A stretch of DNA of 25,229 nucleotides from IMG/VR virus record IMGVR_UViG_3300033571_019100, positions 1-25,229 of that record. One strand, written 5' to 3'. The DNA comes from a virus. Under the pieces are notes generated by a model, which saw only the letters and a program-made list of their open reading frames with translations, was not told the origin of the DNA and did not search any database. The translations under genes and the position numbers were made by a program. Below, one piece after another: positions 6,436 through 16,500 of this stretch. Positions within the stretch are counted from its first letter, which is position 1. Each line of letters begins with the position of its first letter.

Positions 6436-9192
6436 TCATGTTGTTAAATCACCTAGGTGTACACGAAGTACTCCATTTGAGTCATATACTTTTATAGCCC
6501 GCGAATCCATTTCCATACGAGCCCCAGCTGTAGCTGATTTTACGCTAAAGTTATTTATGCCTGTTAGTGCTAGTGATCCGATCTGTGCACTACTAATTGC
6601 GGCATTTGCAATATAAGTACTGGCGTTGCCGGAAGTAATTTGCGCAATACCGCGTCCAGATGCATATGGTGTAAAATCTACTTGGCCAGTACCCGCCTGT
6701 CCAAAATATACGTTTTTAAAGAAAACATACATATCATTTTGAGCTATAGACCGACCGCGTACAATAACATAAGCAAATCGTGCAGTTGCAGGTGCAGTTG
6801 CAAAAGTTTGTGAAGCTCGTAAATCTGCTAAGGTATTTACTACGCTTTGAAAAGTTACTGCATTACCTGTTGACTCACTAATATAAGCAAAATTACTGTC
6901 CACCCATACTACAGCAACAGTAGCTCTACAACGGTGAGCATTTAGTAATGCAGATACTTCATATCTAGTATCTGGAGTAACTGGAATATAATTTTGTGAA
7001 GTACTTGCATCAAATACAGTATCTACTACAGAACTACCAAACCTATAAGAAAACCCAAGACCTAGCCCTTTTAAACTATAATCTGGATTTAAATTATGTC
7101 CTACTGTGTGTGCAGCACCGGTTGTATTATATCCGGCCAGCCAGCCAGCAATACCATCTTCTAGCCCTCCATTATATAATAAGTTAGAGCCAAAACCAGC
7201 AGTTATTCCACCACTACCAAGTAGTAATTTACCATTAGTATCACGAACTTCAAGTCCATTTGAATTTATTTTACTGGCAGTTACCGAACCGGTTACAAGT
7301 AAACTTCCATCAATAATTGTGCCTGGAGGCACCCACGATGTACCATTGTGGGTAATAGTATATACGTAGTCACTTCCGTTAGTAAAAGTAACTGTATCAC
7401 CATTAATGGGAGTAGTAGGATTGCTGCCTGCTGTGGCTGCAGCAATTAGTTGAGTAGCGCGAGCAGCATAACTTGCAGCACCTGCTGCTGTAGCCCCGGC
7501 ACCATCAATATCATAAGTGGCGACATACAGCGCATCAGTACTGTATAGCTGTCGACTACCGCGTATACCAAGTGTACCTGCTTTTACTTTGGTTATTACT
7601 TGCGTAACTGTTTGATTACCTATAGAGCCATTAACCCTAATATAGATTAAAGGATAACTAACTGTTACTGCATCCACAGTGTTGCTCATAGCACTGTGCT
7701 GTGCAACAACAGCCGTGGTAGTAGTTGCACCACTGCGAGCACCTACAGTTATTGCGTTAGCCACTGATAGTGTTGGGGTTCCAATAGTAAATGTTTTTGC
7801 CACAACATTTCTTACTACGGTGCCGGCACCAGCTACACTAGTAACTGAGGTGCCTGTGTTTGAATATGTAAAAGTTGTAGTATTAACAACAGTTATTGCT
7901 GCACTAACTGCGTTAAAGCTAGTATTACTAGTACAATCAATGCTTACTACGTCGCCTGTGGCTAGTCCGTGCGCAGCTGTAGTAGTAATTGTAGCTATGT
8001 TTGAAGTATTTCTAGCTACAGTGCTTATAGTTGCTGTAGCATTACCAAGTGTGGTTACATAAGTAAACTGTTCACTGCCTTCTAGTACCTGTATGTTGGT
8101 GCCACTGCCTACGTAAGTACTAACTGCACCAGAATTGTCTGCTGGTATAGGATAATTACTATTAGTTAAACTAAACGTCATTGCACTACTGCCTGATACA
8201 ACAACTGGTACTTCTTGAGTATCCAATAATATTGCGGTACCGCCGGCGGCATATAATTCAAACTTTAGTATTCCAATAGTAGGCGTACTTGGTGTATAAG
8301 TGTATGAGCTTTGATCAGCGCTGCTTGTATACTTTACTGTTCCGTCTTCATATATTCTAAATCGGCCTGTGTAGGCAGACTTTGTAGCATCAATAGTAGA
8401 AAATCCACTAACAACTATACTGGCAGGAGTTAGTAAGTTGGTTGCGCTACGAGATATTACTGGTGCACTTACGGCTACTTCATAAAGAGTAGGAGAAGTG
8501 CCATTTGTTCCAGGAGTGCCTTTGAATGTAACATTTAAAACTTGAGAAGTTACTGCTGCACCGCCGCTTGCTGCTAAGTATAGTCTAATAATATAAGAAG
8601 ATACTTGGCTGTTAGATAGCGTGTTTAAGTCAAAAGCTGTTGAGCCGGTATCTACACGAGCACTTTCTACGCCAGTTGTGTTTGGAGTAATAGTTATCCA
8701 GCCAAAATTAGTGGTTGCTGTACCATCATAACGCTTACCTTGAACTGAAACGCTTGTGTACGTGCCCGTAGTAACAGAATCAGCAGCATTTTTGTAAATT
8801 GCAGGAGCACTAACAAAAAGAGTATTTATAATTGCATTGCTTGGTGCTTGTGATACAAGTATTGGAATTGTTGCAGTAATTGTATTGTTGTTATGCTCTA
8901 CACTAACTGAAACTGTTGTTGCTGCAACGCTATAGTTGGTGGCTAAAGTGGGTGTAAAAGTTGCGGTTGTGGCTGTAGTAGATAATACGCCTGTAGCACT
9001 CCAAGTATAAGATTTTGGTGTAAGTGAAACTCCGCCACGAAATAGTGAAACACTAAAAGTTCCTGCAGCGGAAGGTGTAGGGGTGCTTCCATTAGAAGCA
9101 TAGGAAAAGGTTCTATTACCTCCAATAATAGATAAATTATACCCATCATTGGCATCTGTAATAGTTATTTGTCCTGTGGTAATTACGGGCAT
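6436..9192 (-). CDS. Tail tip central fibre protein with J-type C-terminus
   Basis: This 918-aa protein is the largest fibre-like protein. It starts MPVITTGQITITDANDGYN. Beta domains follow, including a module near residues 396-464 with TTAAHGLATGDVVSI and TTFTYSNTG, of the FCCH-like type found in many phage fibres. Residues 535-640 contain GIRGSRQLYSTDALYVA and GTIIDGSLLVTGSVTASKIN. A possible carbohydrate-binding-like segment starts at NLLYNGGLEDGIAGWLAG near residue 669. The end has repeats such as ANAAISSAQIGSLAL. It closes with MEMDSRAIKVYDSNGVLRVH, the usual ending of J-type tip attachment proteins. The ribosome site is GGAAG seven bases upstream. A role in host contact is inferred. Confidence 0.75.
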   Translation of the reverse strand: MPVITTGQITITDANDGYNLSIIGGNRTFSYASNGSTPTPSAAGTFSVSLFRGGVSLTPKSYTWSATGVLSTTATTATFTPTLATNYSVAATTVSVSVEHNNNTITATIPILVSQAPSNAIINTLFVSAPAIYKNAADSVTTGTYTSVSVQGKRYDGTATTNFGWITITPNTTGVESARVDTGSTAFDLNTLSNSQVSSYIIRLYLAASGGAAVTSQVLNVTFKGTPGTNGTSPTLYEVAVSAPVISRSATNLLTPASIVVSGFSTIDATKSAYTGRFRIYEDGTVKYTSSADQSSYTYTPSTPTIGILKFELYAAGGTAILLDTQEVPVVVSGSSAMTFSLTNSNYPIPADNSGAVSTYVGSGTNIQVLEGSEQFTYVTTLGNATATISTVARNTSNIATITTTAAHGLATGDVVSIDCTSNTSFNAVSAAITVVNTTTFTYSNTGTSVTSVAGAGTVVRNVVAKTFTIGTPTLSVANAITVGARSGATTTTAVVAQHSAMSNTVDAVTVSYPLIYIRVNGSIGNQTVTQVITKVKAGTLGIRGSRQLYSTDALYVATYDIDGAGATAAGAASYAARATQLIAAATAGSNPTTPINGDTVTFTNGSDYVYTITHNGTSWVPPGTIIDGSLLVTGSVTASKINSNGLEVRDTNGKLLLGSGGITAGFGSNLLYNGGLEDGIAGWLAGYNTTGAAHTVGHNLNPDYSLKGLGLGFSYRFGSSVVDTVFDASTSQNYIPVTPDTRYEVSALLNAHRCRATVAVVWVDSNFAYISESTGNAVTFQSVVNTLADLRASQTFATAPATARFAYVIVRGRSIAQNDMYVFFKNVYFGQAGTGQVDFTPYASGRGIAQITSGNASTYIANAAISSAQIGSLALTGINNFSVKSATAGARMEMDSRAIKVYDSNGVLRVHLGDLTT

Positions 9193-9208
9193 ATTTTACT
9201 TCCATTAA

Positions 9209-9233
9209 AAGAGTACTCTAAACGAGTACTCTT
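9209..9233 (-). terminator. Inverted repeat, possible weak terminator
   Basis: A perfect 10-bp inverted repeat (arms 9224-9233 and 9209-9218, five-base loop) is followed on the minus strand by T-T-T-T before AATGG. It lies in the 54-base gap between two tip genes. The stem is half A-T and the T run short, so it may attenuate transcription or mark an RNA processing site. Confidence 0.45.
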
Positions 9234-9246
9234 GATCTACTATACT

Positions 9247-10656
9247 TTAGGGTCTTACAGCATCTACTACAATAGTTGCTTTAGCGTCCACGTCAAACTC
9301 TGTTACACTAAGTGTATTAGTAGTAGTAATTCTTTTTGATAATGCTCTGTATAAGGTACCATTTGCAAACTCAGTTGGTAAAACTGTAGTAACAGTATTT
9401 ACGTTTGCATTATCTCCGGTAGCTGTTTGAAAGGTTACTGTTGTGCCAGTACTTGCAGCTACTTGTGCAAATTTTACTATACTACCATCAACACTAACCA
9501 ATTTTACTAAATCGCCTGCAGCTAAAGTAGCTGAAGCATTTAAAAGCACTGTAGTAGTAGAGTTTGTACTAGCACTAATGCTTCTGGTAATGTCTGGGGT
9601 TGGAGGGCTTGCGCTAGCTACAAATCCAACTCTTGTACCATTACTGTTTCTGATATACCAGTCAAACGTCCATCCAGTATAAGCAGCAATTTCTGCAGAC
9701 CCATTAAATACCTGAGCTGTTAAAGTTGTGCTTCCAGCTCCATTTAATAATCTGTCTCCATTACTGGATAGTATATTAACTGTGTACGGATCACTTACAT
9801 CATAAATTGTAAAAAATGTAGAATATACAGCAGTAGAGCTATCTGCGGAATCAAATACATCTACTTTAAATAGTTGAAAATTGGTGATTGCATTTTCACT
9901 TACAACTAGTGTATTATATCCTGGTTGATTTGCTACTAAACTGGTATATGATGTGGCTGTGGTTACGCCTGCGGTTGTAAATGTTGCTGCCCCAAGATTG
10001 CTGCTTGTTGCTACAGGTGCTGCTCCTATAGCTGTGGTCATTAGGCCGTAATTGGCTACACCTGCTACCCCACTCCACAATTGCGTAGCAATTCCAGCAC
10101 TGCTAATTGAGTACCATTTATATTGCAAACCGCTTGTATCTGCTCCTGAACTGCGTACTAGTTCTGCTTTAATAGCAGCTACATTTTTTGTTGCAGTATC
10201 AGATTGTACTATTACATCTACACCAGAAGTTAAAACATACACTGCATTAGTACCAGTTTTAACAATACTTAAAGTAATTTGAGAGTCAATGCGAGAAACA
10301 ATCCTAGTTACTGGATCTGTATAGGTACAAGTAAAGAAGTAAGTTTGACTGGCGTCATTAGGCCCAAAGTTTGTGTTTCTGGTAAAAGTTTTGGTGCTAC
10401 TAATCGATGTACCGTCAAAAGTTGTGCTCCACTTTCTGTTTGAAATAGAAGCTCCGTCGATAATGTTAACTCCGCTTACAAATACTGCAGCTGTTAATAT
10501 AAGTGGGGTTGTAACCCAGTTAGGTGTAAATGTTTCTACAGTATTGTCTTTGCTGTATACTTGCTGTACTGAACCATTTGCGCTAATAAAAGCCATAATA
10601 GGCTTAGCATCATTTTGGTCAACAATGGTAAACTGACCTGTGGTAATAACTGGCAT
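9247..10656 (-). CDS. Tail tip/fibre protein (paralogue of the next gene's N-terminus)
   Basis: This 469-aa beta-rich protein begins MPVITTGQFTIVDQND, nearly the same as the start of the following 918-aa protein. Near residues 295-315 it has SSNGDRLLNGAGSTTLTAQVF, matching the C-terminal module of the preceding 436-aa protein. Here that module is interrupted by an inserted stretch with LAAGDLVKLVSVDGS near residues 375-392. It lies 13 bases after the preceding gene with an AGGA ribosome site. It therefore joins features of both neighbours and is best read as another piece of the tail tip shaft, probably born by duplication. The exact function is not known. Confidence 0.6.
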   Translation of the reverse strand: MPVITTGQFTIVDQNDAKPIMAFISANGSVQQVYSKDNTVETFTPNWVTTPLILTAAVFVSGVNIIDGASISNRKWSTTFDGTSISSTKTFTRNTNFGPNDASQTYFFTCTYTDPVTRIVSRIDSQITLSIVKTGTNAVYVLTSGVDVIVQSDTATKNVAAIKAELVRSSGADTSGLQYKWYSISSAGIATQLWSGVAGVANYGLMTTAIGAAPVATSSNLGAATFTTAGVTTATSYTSLVANQPGYNTLVVSENAITNFQLFKVDVFDSADSSTAVYSTFFTIYDVSDPYTVNILSSNGDRLLNGAGSTTLTAQVFNGSAEIAAYTGWTFDWYIRNSNGTRVGFVASASPPTPDITRSISASTNSTTTVLLNASATLAAGDLVKLVSVDGSIVKFAQVAASTGTTVTFQTATGDNANVNTVTTVLPTEFANGTLYRALSKRITTTNTLSVTEFDVDAKATIVVDAVRP

Positions 10657-10669
10657 GAAAAAATTCCTA

Positions 10670-11980
10670 TTAATTTAATATATCACAGTGAAAGGTAGCT
10701 CGTTGCCACACGTCTGATACGGATATTGTTATTGCTTTATACCCTGAACTGTATGTTTGATTCCATGTAGAATCATCATTTGGAATCGGTTGAGGGTCGT
10801 ACGAAACTCGAGTCCACATAAAATTTGAAGCCGGAATGTCATCTGTGACTTCTACATCGTTTTTAAATACCCTGGCTCTTAGTATTGTTGTTAGTGTTTG
10901 TCCAGGTTTAAAGACGTCACCATTACTGCTTTCTACTACTACCCTATAAGTAACCGCGTCTTTTACCTTAGCAAAGTTAAAAGATTTTACTAGATCAGAA
11001 AATCCTGTACGAGTTGCTGTAATTGTTATGTAACCTGAGTCTAACGTATCAGGAATAGAGGTTAAAACAATTGTGTTGTTAGTAGTACCCGTAATGGTAG
11101 TAAACACTATACCAGGCGTATGATCGGTTATATCAATAGCCCACTGGTCCGAAACATCGGTAAACCCATTGTATACATATATTGTGGTACTTGCGCCGTC
11201 GTAATTAGATATTACACCATCAAAGTTTGTATTAAAAATGTGGGTGTCTTTGGATAGTAGAATACTAGTAGTAGAAGCAGCTACTACTTTACTTATACTA
11301 AAACGCTTTACCACGTCTGGGTAGCCTTGACGTGTTGCGGTTATATCTACGTAACCGTTTAAGGTATTTATAGGTAAATTAACACGAATAGTTTTACCAT
11401 TAATAAGATCTGCACTAATACCAGTGCTAGCCTCAATACTTGCAGACCAGTTTTCGCTGTCATCTGAACTACCGTTATAAATAGTTAGTGTTGATTCAAT
11501 AACAGTGTCTGACGGAATAGCTCCGTCTTCGCCAACTGACACGGATACAGAGCTATTTGATAGAGTACCTAGAATACTGTTTGAACCCAGCCTAACTATA
11601 GGTAATGTTACGATTGCTTCTGATAAGTTTGCAGCAGTTGTTGATGTTTCGATTACTTCAACTTTATACTGTACAATCCCAGAATTTTGAGAATCTGTTA
11701 TAAAAGTTTGATTGCCTATAACATTCAGCACAGGGTTATTGCTGTTGGCTATAGTAGTAAAATTTCCTGTATCGCTAAAACGTCGATACCAAGTATACTG
11801 TGGAACTATATACAGCGAAGGTATTGCAGTTAAATTAAGAATACCTGGCAAAGTAGTTGTGGAATTTTCTGGTATAGTAAAACTGTTTGCAACACCCGTG
11901 GTTATGTATACTGTGGCCCCAACAATTCTGGTTGAGGCTGAATTTAAAAACTGATTCCTACTATTTAATAAAGTTGCCAT
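10670..11980 (-). CDS. Tail tip protein with tandem Ig-like repeats
   Basis: This 436-aa beta-rich protein contains two related repeats of about 85-90 residues, roughly at 145-233 and 245-336. Each ends in an ITATR-(Q/T)-G-(Y/F)-x-D-x-V-K segment, followed by F-x-(I/F)-(S/A)-K-V. The C-terminal part (about 345-433) has SSNGDVFKPGQ, R-A-R-V-F, IPASNFMWTR and RATFHCDI, a module frequent at the end of tip proteins attached to J-type hubs. It is translationally coupled to the hub gene by TAATG. I infer a structural part of the tail tip shaft. The domain pattern resembles the middle of fused J-type proteins in other siphophages. Confidence 0.65.
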   Translation of the reverse strand: MATLLNSRNQFLNSASTRIVGATVYITTGVANSFTIPENSTTTLPGILNLTAIPSLYIVPQYTWYRRFSDTGNFTTIANSNNPVLNVIGNQTFITDSQNSGIVQYKVEVIETSTTAANLSEAIVTLPIVRLGSNSILGTLSNSSVSVSVGEDGAIPSDTVIESTLTIYNGSSDDSENWSASIEASTGISADLINGKTIRVNLPINTLNGYVDITATRQGYPDVVKRFSISKVVAASTTSILLSKDTHIFNTNFDGVISNYDGASTTIYVYNGFTDVSDQWAIDITDHTPGIVFTTITGTTNNTIVLTSIPDTLDSGYITITATRTGFSDLVKSFNFAKVKDAVTYRVVVESSNGDVFKPGQTLTTILRARVFKNDVEVTDDIPASNFMWTRVSYDPQPIPNDDSTWNQTYSSGYKAITISVSDVWQRATFHCDILN

Positions 11981-13509
11981 TAGGTTAGTACCTCTACTTC
12001 TATTTTTCCAGTTAACCAGTTAGGTTTAGTAGAAATAACTAATCCTAATTTACCAGAATTTAAACCGTAACGACTAGATACTAACGTAACTGGAGTACCT
12101 ACTTCTAAACTAAGATATTTGCTGGTGCAAGTCATTGCATAGATTATTCGCGGAGTTTTAAATAAGTCTAATTTAGACGCGGCTGCTGCTTCTGCTTGTG
12201 CACGATTTATTAAGTAAGTCGGCTCTAGTACTGGCTCAGAATTTAGATCATACTTGGTAATAACAGTTTCATCTTTTGCTAATGCTTCTAAATATTCTCG
12301 GGCCAATAAATCTTTGTGTTCTTCTGGAATACCTGTTGTTAAATTGGTTTGTATAGTATAGTTTTTAGCGTATCCAAGTTTAATTGCTCCATATATAGTA
12401 GGCTTATCTACTACACGTAAAGTATTTAATACCGTATCATTGTCGGATATAGTAACAGTAGCACTAGTAGGAATCTGTATTTTTACTAATTTAACTTTGC
12501 CTGTTCTGGTAACTGCTAGAGTTAATCCTGCGCTTTTTGCTAATTCTTGGCAAATAGCCAATACATTGGTACGTGAATTTAAATAAACACCACAAGCCTC
12601 AGTGCCAAGAGTTGCAAAACTAGCCGCGTCTATTTCACTGTACTCTAAATTTTTACCAGTAAATTTTAATAAGTTAAGAATTGTGTTTGATATAGTAGGA
12701 GAATATGTGTCTACATAAGTAGAATTGATTATATTTACTGTACGGGCAATACCTTGTACAGAAGCAGTACATGTGCCTTTTAATGGACCTATTACTCTAA
12801 AACTGCCTGGAGCCAAGTAAGGGGTACCGCTGTGTTGAACTGTAGTAAAACTAACCGGAGCTCCATTATCTAGTACTTCTATGATTTGTTCTACTGGTCC
12901 ATCGGCAACCATATACTCTCGCTCAGTTGGATCAGTTAGTATAGGCGAAATATTGTGAACTTCGCCGTAAATTGTAGGTTTTAATGTATTTCTGTTTTGG
13001 TTAACTGTTACAGTTTCAGCGACTACCTCACCTTTGTAGTAGTTGCCTATAAGAGTTTCCGTTACAGGAGTGTTAAGTTTTTCTAGTTTATCACGTATTT
13101 TTAGGTTAACAGATTGTCGCGACTTAGCGTCAATATCTGTACAAACTCCGTCAAATATTAGTTCGAAGTTATCAACTAAAGTTACAGTGCTACCTGGTAT
13201 AGGTAATCCTCCGTAATAGATTTTTACAGTACGATTTTTCCAGATATAGCTTAACCAGTTGTCTAGTTCACCAGCATTGTTGACTAATTCAATATCTCCA
13301 ACACTAATGCTGGCAGAATAGTCTAAGTTTATTGATTCGTCTATGCTAATGTTTGTTCTTATTAATGGTACATATTCTACACCATTTACAGTTACTGCGT
13401 GTGTGCTTAGGTATTTTACTTGCTCAACTCCACCTATCTGTACTGATACTTGTGCCAGCAAGATACGTATTTCTTTTGAGCTTTCTAACCATGTTTGATA
13501 GTTTAGCAT
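11980..13509 (-). CDS. Tail tip / baseplate hub protein
   Basis: This 509-aa protein has the features of a phage tail tip hub, the ring that closes the tube and carries the central fibre. Residues 50-95 (SASISVGDIELVNNAGELD, then WKNRTVKIYYGG) and 185-225 (PTIYGEVHNISPILTDP) follow a pattern I recall from J-type or gp27-like hub proteins. The C-terminal part (about 425-509) has the usual helix with repeated Ala/Arg residues. It is followed by LEVGTPVTLVSSRYGLNSGK, a strand pattern common at the end of hub domains. The start has an AGAGG ribosome site. The stop overlaps the next start as TAATG. It directly follows the tape measure gene, without the lambda M-L-K-I set between. Confidence 0.7.
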   Translation of the reverse strand: MLNYQTWLESSKEIRILLAQVSVQIGGVEQVKYLSTHAVTVNGVEYVPLIRTNISIDESINLDYSASISVGDIELVNNAGELDNWLSYIWKNRTVKIYYGGLPIPGSTVTLVDNFELIFDGVCTDIDAKSRQSVNLKIRDKLEKLNTPVTETLIGNYYKGEVVAETVTVNQNRNTLKPTIYGEVHNISPILTDPTEREYMVADGPVEQIIEVLDNGAPVSFTTVQHSGTPYLAPGSFRVIGPLKGTCTASVQGIARTVNIINSTYVDTYSPTISNTILNLLKFTGKNLEYSEIDAASFATLGTEACGVYLNSRTNVLAICQELAKSAGLTLAVTRTGKVKLVKIQIPTSATVTISDNDTVLNTLRVVDKPTIYGAIKLGYAKNYTIQTNLTTGIPEEHKDLLAREYLEALAKDETVITKYDLNSEPVLEPTYLINRAQAEAAAASKLDLFKTPRIIYAMTCTSKYLSLEVGTPVTLVSSRYGLNSGKLGLVISTKPNWLTGKIEVEVLT

Positions 13510-13533
13510 AAACCTCTCTTTATTATAATTATT

Positions 13534-13563
13534 AAAAGAAGGCCCAGTTTAGGGCCTTCTTTT
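13534..13563. terminator. Rho-independent terminator after the tape measure gene
   Basis: A 9-bp GC-containing stem (AGAAGGCCC at 13537-13545 with 13552-13560, six-base loop) extends by three A-T pairs and has A/T runs on both sides. On the minus strand the hairpin begins right after the tape measure TAA at 13564-13566. It can work in both directions. Confidence 0.85.
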
Positions 13564-16500
13564 TTAAATAACAGCAGCTTTATTACGTTGCTGCCACTCT
13601 TTTAGTGTGGCAGCATTAGCCACTTCAGTTGTTACTGCTTCAGCTGCGCGGTTATTAGCATCGTAGTTGCTTACAATTAGATCACCAGTTTGTTGCTGTT
13701 GTTCTTTGCGTAATTGAGCTAATTCTTGTTTAACTTGACGTAACTCTTGTACTACTTGACTTACACTACTAGACATAGTTGCTTGAGGAGCAAACATGCC
13801 ACGAGTCTGATCAGCCGGGTACACCCTTCCTGGATAAGAAAAGTCTACTAGTTCGGGGCCGCGTTCACCGACTATTGTTAATCCACTTGCACGGCCACCT
13901 GCCGCTAATTGTGGAACACCAGCTAGTATAGCAATATTAGCATCAATGGATTCTAACGTTCCTAGTTGCTTTTTAGCTATATTAATTTGACTTTCAGTTT
14001 CGGTAATACCTAACTTAGTATCCTCTAAAACCTTGTTAAAATCTTTTATATATTGGCCGCTACTAGCAAAGTAATTCCCTGACGCGCTTAAAAAGGTTTG
14101 TGCAGCTGACTGATATTCGCCCTGAGCTTTTTCGTCTCCGGCAAGTGCTTTTGCAAACGTTGTTTCATACTGCATTTTAGCTTCTGTATATTTTTCTAAA
14201 GGACTTAATATACTTTGGCTGCCAAGCAGTAGGCCGTCTCGGAACGAGCGTAAACTAATACCAAATTTATCAAATTTATCAATAGTATTTTGCAAACCAG
14301 TTTGTAAGCCGGCCTTTTTATCTTCCATAGCTTCTGTAATTGCTATAAAACCTTCTTGCACATCCATTAGTGCTTGATAGTTGTCGCGACCAGCTTTTGT
14401 GTTAAGGTCTAAACCTTGAACTAAAAGTTTAAATTGATCCCTAGTTTTAATATTAGCAAAACCTAATCTGTTCATTTCAGCTGTAACTGCTTTTTGAACT
14501 GGAACTAATCGCTCTGCTTCAGTTAAAAAGTTTTCTGAAAAGAAGTTCATTTGGTCAACAAACTTATCTAAACCAGCTGCACCCTTTATTAATAGTTCTG
14601 CTACTTCATATGCATTGGTAGCACCCCTACTAAGCAAATCAAATGCGCTGCTTATAGATAATAACCCTAATCTTACTTGTTCGGTTTGCTGAATTATACG
14701 TATAACTGTAGTTCCGTAATCTTCACCTGCAGTCTCAAAGGCCTGAAACTCAGGAAATAAGGCTTTTAGAGCAATATTGTTTATTTGACTAAAATATGCT
14801 TCAATTTCGGCACGTATTTCGTCGGCTCCATTTAAACCCATTAAATCTAACTTAAGTGGTTGACCTTGTGAGTCTACTAAAGCTATTGTCTTTAACTTGT
14901 CTGTAACAAACTTTAATGGGTCGTCTTTTTTAAGTTGGGCGGCTATTTCTTCGTAACCTTCTTTAAAGTATCCCATTACGTCTTTAAAGGCTTTTTGTAG
15001 CTCTGGGGTTACGGAAGTAACTGATGTTTGAACAAACTTACCCCCACTATCGCTACCAAACCATCCACCGTCTTCGTACCAGTCTACTAATACATCTGTT
15101 ACTAACTTTAGGCTATTTGACATGTCTTTGCTTACACTATCAAAAGTTCCTTGCAGTTCAAGTCTACGGTTTTGAAGTGTACGAGTTTCTGAGTAGTTAC
15201 CACCAAGTACGCCACCAAGTAAACTATCAATTAAACCAATACCTGTAGCATCAAATTTATCTTTGCTAGTTCCAAGAGTAGCTGCAAGTTCTGTTGGTAC
15301 AGTTCGTAGTCCTGAAGTTACAGCTACATTAGTAGCCTTACCGATTGCATCGGAAATACTTTGAAAACTACGTAATAGTTTATTATCATAGCTTAAAGAT
15401 TTAAAGGAGTTATCTTTTAAAATTTCCAGCGAGCGTACAACTGAATTAGCTTTTGCTTCATCATCACCTAAAATTCCTCCGCCGGTAGCAACTTTTTCGC
15501 CAAGAGCGTTAAAAGTCATTCCAGTGCCTTGAGTTTGTTGAAGCTGTTCGCTGGTAGCTGTAAATGGCGCTGGACTTCCTCCACCGCCACCTTTTCCAAT
15601 AAGTCTTAAGAAGTATGCTCCGGCTGCAGCGCCGGCTATCATGCCCCAAGGTGCTGGAATTGATTTTAAATATTGTCCAACGATTTGCCCGAAAGTAAGT
15701 GGTGCGCGAGCAGCTGCGCCAGCACCTTCTACTGCGGTTAAGGCACCTTCGCTTGCGGCTTTAACTGGAACTGCGCTCCACCACGCACCAATTTTACCTG
15801 CCATAGTTTTTAATTCCATAGCTAGGCTTGCTAGTTGTGTGCCTTTTTCTAGGGCGGCAAATGCTTTGTGAGCTGCGGTTTTCTCTTTAAATACCTTTTT
15901 AGCAGCTCCGGCAACCTTACTAGCGTTTGCCATCTCTGCTTTCGTTGATTTTTCGTTTAGCGTAATTTCTTCTTGCTTTAATCTATTTAACTTATCTTGA
16001 TTTTCTTTGCTTAGACCAAGAGGGTCGTCAATATCATTTAGCTTTTTCTGCTCTGCAGCATTATCTGCAAGTAATTTATTATTTTTTTCGCTTTGTACAG
16101 CTAGGTTGACCATAGCTGACACGACTCCGCCTACTGAACTTCCTAAGTCTTTGAAAACTAAGGTTAAGTTCTCTGCTAAGTTATTAGAAGATTCAATTAA
16201 TAGGTTATAGCGTTCTTGTTCTAAGTTAATCTCTTTTGACTTTTCTAGAACAGCTACTTTATTATTATACTGTAATGTAAGTCCTGCAACCGTGTTATTT
16301 GTTAGATTTTGCTGTCTGGTTAGCTCAGCAGTTTCTGCATCAATAGCTGCCTTATTTTTAACAGCCCCATCTGCCTTTAGTACTGCTATTCTTGCCTCCG
16401 ACGCTTCACGTTTCTGTGCTAAAGTATCTTGGGCTTGTTGTTGAGCAATATTTAAATCTAACAATGCTTTTTCTTTATCTAGAGCAGTTTGAGTATTAAT

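Noticed and set aside
13515-13530. TATAAT before the hub gene as a promoter
   Set aside because: The best -35 (TAAACT) matches only three of six positions and lies within the terminator stem.
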